Shown in pieces: positions 1-9,100 of a stretch of 64,000 nt of DNA; positions within the stretch are counted from its first letter, which is position 1, and every line of letters starts with the position of its first letter. The notes under the pieces are model-generated. The model did not search any database. It worked only from the letters and a program-made list of their open reading frames with translations, and was not told the origin of the DNA. The position numbers were made by a program, and so were the translations under genes. Source of the DNA: Plantactinospora sp. KBS50 (GTDB lineage: Bacteria > Actinomycetota > Actinomycetes > Mycobacteriales > Micromonosporaceae); contig NZ_CP022961.1 of NCBI RefSeq assembly GCF_002285795.1, positions 6,018,001 through 6,082,000 of the forward strand. The letters are read 5' to 3'.

Positions 1-1
1 G

Positions 2-475
2 CTCAGCCGGACCAAGCCCTCGTGCGGGCTGACCTGGACCACGCTGGCCGCGATCGGCAAGGTCGAATCCGATCACGGCTCGGCCAACGGCTCGACCCTG
101 CTGCCGGACGGGCGGGTGGAACCGCCGATCATCGGACTGCCGCTGGACGGGCAGGGCGGACGGCAACGGATCACCGACACCGACGGTGGCGCGCTCGACG
201 GCGACCGGGAGTACGACCGGGCGCTCGGGCCGATGCAGTTCATCCCCACCACCTGGCGCACCGCGGGCGTGGACGCGGACAACGACGGCACCGCCGATCC
301 GCAGGACATCGACGACGCCGCGCTGGCCGCCGGCAACTACCTCTGCGCGGGCGACCGGAATCTGAGCATCGTCGAGGACTGGTGGGCGGCCATCCTGTCC
401 TACAACGAGGTCCAGCCGTACGCCCGGGCGGTCTACAACGCGGCCAACGAATACGGGTCGGCCAGCCATACGTAG
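2..475 (+). CDS. Lytic murein transglycosylase, 3' part (5' end outside window)
   Basis: The frame is open from the left edge to TAG at 473-475, giving about 157 C-terminal residues. The catalytic-glutamate motif of SLT-type transglycosylases is visible as KVESDHG about 23 residues in. It is followed by GPMQFIPTTW and by LSYNEVQPYARAVYNAA, the closing helix typical of MltB/SLT_2-like actinobacterial proteins. Such enzymes cleave the MurNAc–GlcNAc bond of peptidoglycan outside the membrane, forming 1,6-anhydro ends. An insert with Asp- and Asn-rich turns (around DADNDGTADPQD) lies between the catalytic motif and the C-terminus. The signal peptide and the start lie outside the window. Confidence 0.85.
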   Translation, partial: LSRTKPSCGLTWTTLAAIGKVESDHGSANGSTLLPDGRVEPPIIGLPLDGQGGRQRITDTDGGALDGDREYDRALGPMQFIPTTWRTAGVDADNDGTADPQDIDDAALAAGNYLCAGDRNLSIVEDWWAAILSYNEVQPYARAVYNAANEYGSASHT

Positions 476-544
476 CGTAACGTCCTCCGTACATTGACGG
501 ACCGGATACTTCCCACCAGGCGGGGATGACGGCAAGCTGTACGG

Positions 545-1573
545 GTGATGGTGCGCGAGTGGGATCCACGAACCGCGTCCGCCGCCGAGATCGGGTCGTT
601 CCTCGACACGCTCAACGCGGTTCTCGCGGCCGACCTGCCCGAGGACCCGCCCTGGCAGGACACCGCGCTGCGCGAGTACCTCTGCGAGGTCATGCCGGGC
701 GAACGGCGACTCTCCTGGGTGGCCCAGGTGGATCCGGACACCGACGGCCGGCCGGGCCGCATCGTCGGGCACATTCACGTCCTGCTGCTCGGCGACATCG
801 GCGTGATCGACCTGATGGTGCACCCCGAGGTGCGCCGCCGCGGTCTGGCCCGGCGGCTGCTCGCCACCGCCGCACACCGGGTCTACCAGGAGGGCTTCAG
901 CTCCCTCGGTGTCGAGGTGCCGGGTGGCACCCCGGCGATGGGCTTCTACACCCGGCTCGGCTTCACCCGGGAGTTCGTGGAGACCCGCAGCGTGCTCCGG
1001 CTGTCCAGCGTGGACTGGGCGGCGGTGGCGGACATGGCCGACGAGGTGAGCCCCGGCTACCGGCTCGAATTCTGCCCCGGCGGCCCGCCGGAGGGTCTGC
1101 TGGAGGCGTACGCGCGGGCCAAGGCCGAGGCCCGGGACGAGGAGGAGGGCGGCGACCTCGACCTGCGTCCCAGCTCCTACGACCCGCTGCGGCTGCGGGA
1201 CAGCATCGACTGCCTGCACCGGCGGGGCATGAAGCCGTACATCGTGCTGGCCCACCATGAACGCACCGGCCAGGTGGCGGCGTTGACCGAGGTGGTGGTG
1301 CCGGCCCAGCACCCGACCCGCGCCGACCAGTACGACACCATCGTCGGCCGGGACCACCGCGGGTACGGCATCGACCGCGCCATCAAGGCGCGGATGCTGC
1401 TGGAACTGCGCTCGGTCGAGCCGAAGCTGGCCGAGGTGCAGACCTGGAACGCGGAGGCGAACGAGCAGATGCGCCGGGTGAACGCCGAGCTGGGCTTCGC
1501 GCCCGACCGCGAGTGGTGCGAGTACGGCGTCGAACTGGGCGAACTCGCGCACCGGCTGGGCGCGCCGGGCTGA
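545..1573 (+). CDS. Tandem GNAT-family N-acetyltransferase
   Basis: The 342-residue protein has two GNAT-like halves. The N-terminal half carries the acetyl-CoA pyrophosphate-binding motif (HPEVRRRGLARRLL, residues about 93-106). The C-terminal half carries a second, weaker version (GRDHRGYGIDRAIKARM, about 265-281), followed by the NAEANEQMRRVNAELGF segment common in the last strands of GNAT folds. Two-domain GNATs in actinomycetes include mycothiol synthase MshD, but the overall sequence does not look like MshD, so the substrate is unknown. The start is GTG 545 or the adjacent ATG 548. The gene is a single transcription unit 70 bp downstream of the transglycosylase. Confidence 0.8.
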   Translation: MMVREWDPRTASAAEIGSFLDTLNAVLAADLPEDPPWQDTALREYLCEVMPGERRLSWVAQVDPDTDGRPGRIVGHIHVLLLGDIGVIDLMVHPEVRRRGLARRLLATAAHRVYQEGFSSLGVEVPGGTPAMGFYTRLGFTREFVETRSVLRLSSVDWAAVADMADEVSPGYRLEFCPGGPPEGLLEAYARAKAEARDEEEGGDLDLRPSSYDPLRLRDSIDCLHRRGMKPYIVLAHHERTGQVAALTEVVVPAQHPTRADQYDTIVGRDHRGYGIDRAIKARMLLELRSVEPKLAEVQTWNAEANEQMRRVNAELGFAPDREWCEYGVELGELAHRLGAPG

Positions 1574-1712
1574 CCCGCGGGCACCCGTCCGGCCGGCCCG
1601 CCGGCCGCTGGCCACCGGCGACGGACTGTCGGTGTTCATCCTTGGTATGGACGCCGGCAACGGCGACGATCTACGGTGCGTGGGTTCCCCGTCCGCCCTT
1701 CGTGGAGGCTTC

Positions 1713-4700
1713 ATGCGCCCGCGTACCCTCGCCGCGCTCGTCACCGCGGCCGCCGTCACCACCACGGCGGTCGCGCTGGCGCCCACCGCAGCCAGTGCCG
1801 CGCCCACCGACCTGTTCATTTCGGAGTACGTCGAGGGGTCGTCCAACAACAAGGCGATCGAGCTGTACAACGGCACCGGGTCGGCGATCGACCTCGCCGC
1901 CGGCGGCTACCAGCTGCGGATCTACTTCAACGGCAACACCTCGCCCAGTTCCCTGCCGCTGACCGGCACGGTGGCGCCGGGCGACGTGTTCGTCTTCGCC
2001 TCCGCCTCGGCGGCCGCCGCGATCCTCGCCCAGGCCGACCAGACCACCGGCGCCTCGCTGTTCAACGGCGACGACGCGATCGTGCTGGCCAAGGGCGACG
2101 CGGTGCTGGACTCCATCGGACAGGTCGGCGTCGACCCCGGCACCGAGTGGGGCTCGGGCCTGACCAGCACGGCCGACAACACGCTGCGCCGGCTGCCGTC
2201 GATCACGAGCGGCGACACCGACCCGACCGATCCGTTCGATCCGGCGGTGCAGTGGGCCGGATTCCCCACGGACACCTTCGACGGGCTGGGCTGGCACAGC
2301 ATCGGCGACGGCCCGGTGGACGAGCCGGCCACCCTCACCTGCGGCGCTCCGCTGGTCACCGAGCTGGGCACGGCGGCAAGCCGCGACGTGACGGCCACCG
2401 ACACGGACGACACGATCACCGACCTGGACATCACGGCGGTGAGCCCGGCACCGGCCAGCGGGTCGATCAGCCGTACCGCGTTCACCCCCGCGGAATCCGT
2501 CGGCGGCACCGCCACGGCGACCGTGACCGCCTCCGCGGGGCTGCCGGCCGGCACCTACGCGGTGACCCTGACCTCGACGGACACCGACGGCACCAGCGCG
2601 ACCTGCACGCTGAGCGTGCAGGTCAGCACCGTGCTGACGGTGGGCGAGGTGCAGGGCCAGACCCGGGACGACGAGTCCGCCCGCGACGACCGTTCGCCGC
2701 TGGCGCCGCCGTCCGGCAACGGCACCAGCGCCAGCACGTACGACGTGCAGGGCGTGATCACGCAGAAGTTGCTCACCCGGGCCTCCTCGGGGGCCGACCA
2801 GTACGGCTTCTTCCTGCAGAGCCGGCTGGGCAGCGCCGACGGCGACCCGCTGACCTCCGACGGCATCTTCGTCTTCATGGGCGGCTACCAGACGCTGATC
2901 GGCGGGTACGCCCCGACGGTCGGCGACGAGGTGGTGCTGCGGGGCAAGGTGTCCGAGTACTACAACCTGACCGAGTTCTCCAGCGCGTCGCTGGTGCGCA
3001 AGCTGGCCTCCGGACTGGACGTGAACACCGCGGTCGAGGTGACCGACGCCGTGCCGCCGGTCGACTCGGTCCAGGCCGACTACTTCTGGGAGCGGCACGA
3101 GGGCATGCGGCTGCGGGTCCGGGCCGGCAGCAGCGTCACCGGTCCGCGGGACGTCTTCGGTTCGACCGCCGACTCGGAGATCTGGGTGATCGACCGCGAC
3201 GACCCGCTGCTGGAGCGCGCCGACCCGTACGCCCGCCGGGTGTTCCGGGACGCACACCCGCTGGACGACCAGCCGGGCCTGTTCGACAACGGCAACGGCC
3301 AGCGGATCCTGCTCGGCGGTGGCGGCGTCAAGGCCACCTCCGGCGACTCGGGGACGCTGCTGCCGCCGGCCCGCACCTTCGACACGGTCGGCGCGGACGC
3401 GTACGGCGCCTCGTACTACTCGTTCAACAAGTACAGCGTCCAGGTCGAGGCGGTGACGTTCAGCGCGGGCGTGGACCCGGCGACCAACAACCCGCCCCGG
3501 CCGGCGGACCGGTCGCGCGAGGTCGCGGTCGCGACGTACAACCTGGAGAACCTGTACGATTACCGGGACGACCCGTTCGACGGCTGCGACTTCACCGGCA
3601 ACTCGGGCTGCCCCGGGGTGACCCCGCCGTTCGACTACGTGCCGGCCAGCGAGGCCGAGTACACCGCGCGGCTGGGCGTCGAGGCGCGGCAGATCATCAA
3701 CAGCCTGCACAGCCCGGATCTGATCCTCGTTCAGGAGGCCGAGGACCAGGACATCTGCTCGGTTTCCGGCGGTGAGCTGGTCTGCGGCACCACGAACAAC
3801 GCCGACGGCGCACCGGACACGGTTCAGGAGTTGGCGTTGACCATCGCGGCCAGCGGTGGCCCGGCCTACGCGGCGGCGTACGACCGGACCGGTTCGGATG
3901 CCCGGGGCATCACCTCGGCGTTCCTCTACCGCACCGACCGGCTCTCGCTGGCCCCGGCCGACCCGACGGATCCGGTGCTCGGCGCCACGCCGCAGGTGGA
4001 CTACCGGTCGGCCGGCCTGCCCGGCAACGCCGACGTGCAGAACCCGAAGGCGCTCAACGCCGTCCTGCCGGCGGACGTGGACACCTCGACCGGGGTGGAC
4101 GGCGCGAACGTCTACACCCGGGCGCCGCAGGTCGGCAAGTTCGTGGTGGCCGCCGCGCCGGGCTCGGCCGATCACTACACCCTGTGGGCGATCGGCAACC
4201 ACTTCTCCTCGACCCCGGACGCCCGGGTCGGGCAGCGCCGGGAGCAGGCCGCTTACGGGGCCGCGCTGGTCAAGGCGATCGAGGCGGCCGACCCGGACGC
4301 CCGGGTGGTCCTCGGCGGGGACCTGAACGTCTTCCCCGTCCGGACGACCCGATCGCCACGGCGGCCAACCCGACCCCGTCGGACCAGCTCGGCCCGCTGT
4401 ACGGGGCCGGCCTGCACAACCTGTGGGACGACCTGGTGGCCGACGTCCCGGTGGCGGCGTACTCGTACACCTTCGGCGGCCAGGCCCAGACGCTGGACAA
4501 CCTGTTCGTCAACGGACGGCTGTACGGCGACCTCGTGCAGGTCCGCTCGGCGCACATCAACGCGGACTATCCCGCGGACGCCACCGGCATCGGCGACCGG
4601 GGCGCCAGCGACCACGACCCGCAGGTGGCCCGGTTCAGCTCCCGGGCGGCGCTGTCCGTCTCCGACGTTTCGGTACAGGAGGGCGACCGGGGCACGACCG

Positions 4701-4978
4701 CGATGACCTTCCCGGTCACGGTCTCCCGGCCGCTGTCCACGCCGGTGCTGGTCTGCGCGGCCACGCTCGGCATCACCGCCTCGTCCGGTTCGGATTTCGA
4801 GCCGTACGCCGGATGCCGCACACTGGCCGCCGGGCAGACCTCGCTGGCGTTCACCGTGTCGGTTCGGGGTGACCAGCGCCGGGAGCCGGACGAGAAGCTC
4901 GCGCTGATCGTGGCCGGCCTGCCCGGCGTGACGCTGGCCGACCCGCTGGCCTTCGGCACCATCGTGAACGACGACTGA
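1713..4978 (+). pseudogene. Secreted LTD/endonuclease-exonuclease-phosphatase nuclease, frameshifted
   Basis: ATG 1713 follows a GGAGG at 1704-1708. Residues 1-30 form a signal peptide ending near ASA-AP. Next come a lamin-tail (LTD) domain (about 33-195, starting DLFISEYVEGSSNNKAIELYN), a linker with an Ig-like segment, and an OB-like region. An EEP nuclease domain starts near residue 606 (VATYNLENLYD) and includes LILVQEAED, IGNHFSS, GGDLNVF, DNLFVNGRL and ASDHDP. A Calx-beta-like domain ends the protein. The frame breaks after GGDLNVFP: adding one C to the CCCC at 4334-4337 restores FPRPDDPIAT and reads through to TGA 4978. Repaired, it is an about 1088-residue extracellular DNase/phosphodiesterase. 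The break is probably a sequence error or a very recent mutation, because both sides stay well conserved. Confidence 0.85.
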
Positions 4979-5025
4979 CCCGTATCGGCCGGTCGCGGCG
5001 CGACGATGCGACCGGTTGCGGCACC

Positions 5026-5080
5026 GGCGGAACGACGAACGGCCCGGGGCGGCTCGCCCCGGGCCGTTCGTCGTTCCGCC
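5026..5080. terminator. Strong bidirectional hairpin terminator
   Basis: A perfect 26-bp inverted repeat (arms 5026-5051 and 5055-5080) encloses a 3-base loop. It lies 47 bp past the nuclease stop and about 94 bp past the 3' end of the convergent XRE gene. There is no U-tract, as is usual for actinobacterial terminators. Confidence 0.85.
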
Positions 5081-5173
5081 TGTCCAGACGCATACGCTCA
5101 GCGCGCATCCACTCAGCGCTGCGCCCTCGCGGCGCCTGTCCGCTCAGCGGCAGGGCGCTCACCGCCCACCGGG

Positions 5174-5644
5174 TCAGTGGTAGTTCGTCACGTCGGGAGG
5201 CGGCGGCACGTTCCGGTTCTGCTTTACCCGTACCTCCCACACACTGCGGCGACGCCGCACCTCCCGGACCGCCGGCGGAAGCCGGTGGAAGGTCTCCGGT
5301 GGCCGGAGCAGGCCGTAGGTGTCGCCCCACCACTCGCCCATCACGGGATCCAGAATCGTGTCGAGGTGAGCCGGGTAACGCCGGTCCGCACCGTCCCGGG
5401 TGTCCCCTTCCCATTCCTTCATCGGAAGAATGATGTGGCCGTCGTGATCGACGACCGCAAGATAGAGATTCGCGGCGCCAAGAATCCGTTGCAACACGTC
5501 CAGACTGGGAGTCGTCTCGCCCGTCTCGACCCGGGCGATGGTGGAGGGCGCCACCTTGGCGAAGCGGGCCATCTGACGCTGGCTCATGGCGGCGATGCGG
5601 CGAGCCCGCCGCACGAGGCCAGCGGCCGGATAGCGGCCGATCAT
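5174..5644 (-). CDS. XRE-family helix-turn-helix regulator
   Basis: The 156-residue protein starts at ATG 5644 (MIGRYPAAGL). A classic Cro/C1-type HTH spans residues about 10-65, with MSQRQMARFAKVAPSTIARVETG holding the turn and recognition helix. The C-terminal half (HIILPMKEWEGDTRD, then a Trp/Pro/Arg-rich segment) has no motif I recognise. The frame stays open to 5953, but the extension is low-complexity Arg/Gly and starts without a convincing ribosome site, so the shorter start is preferred. It is monocistronic and convergent to the nuclease. Two DnaA-box matches lie 89-120 bp upstream of the start. The regulated target is unknown. Confidence 0.75.
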   Translation of the reverse strand: MIGRYPAAGLVRRARRIAAMSQRQMARFAKVAPSTIARVETGETTPSLDVLQRILGAANLYLAVVDHDGHIILPMKEWEGDTRDGADRRYPAHLDTILDPVMGEWWGDTYGLLRPPETFHRLPPAVREVRRRRSVWEVRVKQNRNVPPPPDVTNYH

Positions 5645-5732
5645 GGGCTCAAGCGGAAGCGGCTCCGACGCGCAGGACACGCCGTCCACGCTGCCACCCG
5701 CTGTCCCCACCGGCAACGCGTACCCGCCCGCC

Positions 5733-5764
5733 TGTGGACAACCAGGCCGTCGGCCTGTGGACAA
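5733..5764 (-). promoter_or_regulatory. Pair of DnaA-box matches (TTGTCCACA)
   Basis: On the minus strand the exact 9-mer TTGTCCACA occurs at 5741-5733 and at 5764-5756. The two have the same orientation, are 23 bp apart and share flanking bases (each is followed by GGC). TTGTCCACA is the preferred high-GC actinobacterial DnaA box. They sit upstream of the XRE gene; no origin genes are near. Confidence 0.5.
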
Positions 5765-6203
5765 CTCCGCGGACCCGACGACGCCGCAGCTCCGGCCGCG
5801 CCGACCCGCCGTCCTCCGCGCCGGCCCGTCTCCTCCGCGCCGAGTCCTTGTCCGGCGTGCCGACCGCCTTGCTCCGCGGGGAACGCCCTGCGCCCTGTGG
5901 TCCTGCGCCCTGCTGTGCTCCTGCTCCCTGTGGTCCTGCTCCCTGTGGTCCAAACTGTGAACCTGGTATCCAGCAATCGCCTGCTTGCTGGGACCGACGC
6001 TGGGCGGTGAACGAACCTCCGCCGTTGGAGACCGAGGCCGCCTCCCGGCACCGGAGCAGTCCGCCGGGTGCCACCGGCGATCGACTCAGGGCAGGTCAGC
6101 GGGCATACTCGCGGCACCGCGACGGGTACTGCAGGGTGCGGCCGACGCTGCCGTCGGTCCGCGAGGTTGCCCTCGACCGCCCACCGGCCATGGTTGCTCA
6201 AGT

Positions 6204-6387
6204 CGCTTTGCTCTGCTGCCCTCTCCGCGACGTTGCGCCGCGATTTTCAGGGCATACCAGACAATAAGCTCGTCGATGATGCGCAGAAGGCAGCAGAGCA
6301 AAGCGGCACGACCGGGGGAACCCGAAGCGGCCCGGCACGACGCCGCGCCGCCGGCCCGTGACGCGCAGAGGACAGCAGAGCAAAGCG
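6204..6387. repeat. Three copies of a 24-26 bp interspersed repeat
   Basis: Copies lie at 6282-6305 and 6364-6387 in the same orientation, differing at two positions. A third, inverted copy is at 6204-6229. The shared core is GGCAGCAGAGCAAAGCG, with one substitution in the third direct copy (GACAGCAG…). The first and second copies can pair across about 52 bp. A/T-containing and well conserved, they look like REP-type dispersed elements rather than gene fragments. The direct copies are 82 bp apart. Confidence 0.75.
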
Positions 6388-6514
6388 GTCGTTGAGGGGT
6401 ACCTCGGCCGGCGGGCGATGCGGGCAGACCACCGGCGGCGACCGGCGAGGCTGCGGGCGGCGAGGGCTGCGGGCGGCGGCCAGCGGGGGCGGCGACCGGT
6501 GGGGCTGCGGGGTG

Positions 6515-7498
6515 TCAGTAGCGCTGACGGAGGAGTTGCGCGGCCTCGGTCGCCCAATAGGTGAGAATGATCCCCGCTCCGGCCCGCCGGATCGAGGTCA
6601 GGGTCTCCAGGATGACCCGTTCGCGGTCCACCCAGCCGCTCGCGGCCGCCGCCTCCACCATCGAGTACTCGCCGGAGATCTGGTACGCCGCGACCGGCAC
6701 GTCCACGGCCGCCCGGACCGCCGCGACCACGTCGAGGTACGGCAGGGCCGGCTTGACCATCACCATGTCGGCGCCCTCGGCCACGTCCAGTTCGACCTCG
6801 CGAAGCGACTCCCGCAGGTTCGGTGGATCCTGCTGGTAGGTACGCCGGTCCCCCTGCAACGAGGATTCCACGGCGTCCCGGAACGGGCCGTAGAAGCCCG
6901 AGGCGTACTTCGCGGCGTACGCCAGGATGGAAACGTCCTGGTGCCCGGCCGCGTCCAGCGCCCGCCGGACCACCCCGACCTGCCCGTCCATCATTCCCGA
7001 CGGGCCGACCACGTGGACGCCCGCCTCGGCCTGCGCGACGGCCATCTCGGCGTAGCGCCCGAGCGTGGCGTCGTTGTCCACCGACCCGTCCGCGGCCAGC
7101 ACCCCGCAGTGCCCGTGCGAGGTGAACTCGTCCAGGCACAGGTCGCTCATCACCACGCTGGCGTTGCCGACCTCGGCCACGACGTCCCGGATCGCCACGT
7201 TGAGGATGCCGTTCGGATCGATGCCGCCCGAGCCGGTCCCGTCCTTGGCCGCGGGCACGCCGAACAGCATGATCCCGCCCACGCCGGCCTGCGCCGCCTC
7301 GGCCGCGGCCTTACGCAGCGACTCGCGGGAGTGCTGCACCACGCCGGGCATCGAGGCGATCGGCCGCGGCTCGGTCAGCCCCTCCTTGACGAACATCGGC
7401 AGCACCAGTTCGGCCGGCGCCACCCGGGTCTCCTCGACCAGGCGACGCAGCGCAGGGGTACGCCGCAGCCGCCGCGGCCGGATCTCGGGATAGGGCAT
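6515..7498 (-). CDS. hemB: Delta-aminolevulinic acid dehydratase (porphobilinogen synthase)
   Basis: This 327-residue enzyme condenses two 5-aminolevulinate molecules to porphobilinogen. Both Schiff-base lysines are visible: K197 (AYAAKYAS) and K249 (VMVKPAL). The metal-site loop reads [14 protein letters not shown] (residues 119-132), so two of the three cysteines of a classical zinc site are present (C121, C131) and the middle one is Asp. Length and the N-terminal [15 protein letters not shown] are family-typical. It is the last gene of rex–hemA–hemC–cobA/hemD–hemB and begins 21 bp after cobA/hemD ends, so cotranscription is likely. Confidence 0.97.
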   Translation of the reverse strand: MPYPEIRPRRLRRTPALRRLVEETRVAPAELVLPMFVKEGLTEPRPIASMPGVVQHSRESLRKAAAEAAQAGVGGIMLFGVPAAKDGTGSGGIDPNGILNVAIRDVVAEVGNASVVMSDLCLDEFTSHGHCGVLAADGSVDNDATLGRYAEMAVAQAEAGVHVVGPSGMMDGQVGVVRRALDAAGHQDVSILAYAAKYASGFYGPFRDAVESSLQGDRRTYQQDPPNLRESLREVELDVAEGADMVMVKPALPYLDVVAAVRAAVDVPVAAYQISGEYSMVEAAAASGWVDRERVILETLTSIRRAGAGIILTYWATEAAQLLRQRY

Positions 7499-7519
7499 GG
7501 TGGCGAACCTCCGTACGGC

Positions 7520-9100
7520 TTACCGGAACCTGAGCGCGGTCGGACCCTGCACCTTGGAGCCGCGGCGCTGCTTCGCCGGCATCGCCGCGAGCTTCTCCCG
7601 CAGTTCCACCGCGTACGACGCGAGCGCCTCGACCAGGTCGGGCACGGAGGCCGTCTGCGGCTCGACGTCCACCCGCAGGCCGAACTCGCTCGCCGTCTCG
7701 GCCGTCTTGGGCCCGATCACCGCAACAACGGTACGCGCATGCGGCTTCCCGGCGATCCCGACCAGATTCCGGACGGTCGAGGAGGAGGTGAACAGCACCG
7801 CGTCGAACCCGCCGGACTTGATCGCGTCCCGGATCTCGGCCGGCGGCGGCGCCGCCCGCACGGTCCGGTAGGCGGTCACGTCATCCACCTCCCAGCCACG
7901 CTCGGTGAGCCCGGCCGCGAGGGTCTCGGTGGCGATGTCGGCGCGCGGCAGCAGCACCCGGCCCACCGGGTCGAGGATCTCGTCGTGCGGCGAGAACTCG
8001 GCGAGCAGACCCTCCGAGGACTGCTCGCCGCTGGGCACCAGCTCGGGCTGGATGCCGAAGGCGCGCACCGCACCTGCGGTCGCCTCGCCGATACAGGCGA
8101 TCTTGACCCCGCCGAAGTGCCGGGCGTCCAGCCCGTGCTCGGCGAACTTCTCCCAGACCGCGCGTACGGCGTTGACCGAGGTGAAGATCACCCAGGCGTA
8201 CCGGCCGTCCACCAGGCCCTTGATCGCCCGCTCCATCTGGGCCGGGGTGCGCGGCGGTTCGACCGCGATGGTCGGCACCTCGCACGGGATGGCGCCGTAC
8301 GCCCGCAGCCGCGCGCTCATCACGCCGGCCTGCTCCTTGGTGCGCGGCACCAGCACCTTCCAGCCGTACAGCGGGCGGTTCTCCCACCAGCTCAGTTTGT
8401 CCCGCTGCGGTACGCCGTCGCCGACGGTCAGCACCACCCGGCCGGTGAAGCCGAGCGCCGCGGCGACGTAGCTGTCCACGGTCGACGTGGTGGTGTACTG
8501 CGTCTCCCCGGTGCCGTCCCCGGTGACCGCCACCGGGGTCTGCCCGTCGACCCCGGAGGCGAGCAGGCCGTCGCGGACCCCGGCCAGGTCGCCGGCGTCC
8601 ACGGCCAGCGCGAGCGAGCCACGGCGTACGGCCCCGGCCAGCGCGTCGAAGTCCAGCGTGCTGACGTCGTCGACGTCCGCGCTGGTGCGTACCGCCGGCA
8701 GCGGCACCCCGGCGTAGCTGGCCACGCCCGCGGCCTGGCCGATACCCGGCACGACCTCGAACGGTACGGCGGTGCGCGCCACCGCCTGCACCTCCTTGAC
8801 CACGGCGTCGTGCCCGAACGGGTCACCGGCCACCAGGTGTACGGCGGCCAGTCCGGACCGGGCCGCGGAGAGCAGCACCTTGGCCACGTCGCCGGGCGCG
8901 CCCTCGGCCGGGGTGAACTGGGCGTCCGGCTTGGCGTCGGCGCGGATCACGTCCAGCAGCGGTTCGGGAACGTTCCGGTCGACGATCACCTGGTCCGCGT
9001 CGGCCAGGGCGTCCAACGCCCGGCGGGTGAGCAGACCGGGATCCCCGGGGCCGGCTCCGACGAATGTGACGTGGCCGGCGGGCTTACGCGTGCGGGTCAT
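7520..9100 (-). CDS. hemD: Uroporphyrinogen-III methyltransferase / uroporphyrinogen-III synthase fusion
   Basis: The 526-residue protein is a fusion. Residues about 8-245 form a tetrapyrrole methylase (SUMT/CobA-type) domain with GAGPGDPGLLTRRALDAL at the N-terminus, then AGDPF and VVPGIGQAAGVASYAGVPLP. Residues about 262-505 form HemD: VLVPRTKEQAGVMSARLRAYGA, then FTSVNAVRAVWE, CIGEATAGAVRAFG and FTSSSTVRNL. HemD cyclises hydroxymethylbilane to uroporphyrinogen III; SUMT makes precorrin-2 for sirohaem/cobalamin. The glycine-rich GDPFVFGRGGEE-type stretch of canonical SUMTs is replaced here by GDPFGHDAVVKEV, so methylase activity is less certain than synthase activity. The start overlaps the hemC stop as ATGA. 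Confidence 0.93.
   Translation of the reverse strand: MTRTRKPAGHVTFVGAGPGDPGLLTRRALDALADADQVIVDRNVPEPLLDVIRADAKPDAQFTPAEGAPGDVAKVLLSAARSGLAAVHLVAGDPFGHDAVVKEVQAVARTAVPFEVVPGIGQAAGVASYAGVPLPAVRTSADVDDVSTLDFDALAGAVRRGSLALAVDAGDLAGVRDGLLASGVDGQTPVAVTGDGTGETQYTTTSTVDSYVAAALGFTGRVVLTVGDGVPQRDKLSWWENRPLYGWKVLVPRTKEQAGVMSARLRAYGAIPCEVPTIAVEPPRTPAQMERAIKGLVDGRYAWVIFTSVNAVRAVWEKFAEHGLDARHFGGVKIACIGEATAGAVRAFGIQPELVPSGEQSSEGLLAEFSPHDEILDPVGRVLLPRADIATETLAAGLTERGWEVDDVTAYRTVRAAPPPAEIRDAIKSGGFDAVLFTSSSTVRNLVGIAGKPHARTVVAVIGPKTAETASEFGLRVDVEPQTASVPDLVEALASYAVELREKLAAMPAKQRRGSKVQGPTALRFR

Larger units (their letters stand above)
5645..6514. other. Intergenic region, 870 bp, no supported gene
   Basis: I see no convincing gene between the XRE start and the hemB stop. 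The region holds the two DnaA-box matches, a run of CCCTGTGGTCC-type imperfect repeats (about 5890-5955), and three copies of a 24-26 bp element described separately. Open frames here are Arg/Ala/Gly-rich and overlap on both strands, as expected for non-coding DNA of about 70% GC. Confidence 0.6.

Noticed and set aside
1671-4202. 843-residue open frame on the minus strand opposite the nuclease gene
   Set aside because: It is an antisense shadow in GC-rich DNA: Arg/Val/Gly-rich, no recognisable domain, and it fully overlaps a plus-strand gene with a signal peptide and nuclease motifs.
5733-5764. Chromosome origin suggested by DnaA boxes
   Set aside because: Only two boxes, no AT-rich unwinding region and no dnaA, dnaN, rpmH or parAB genes in the window.
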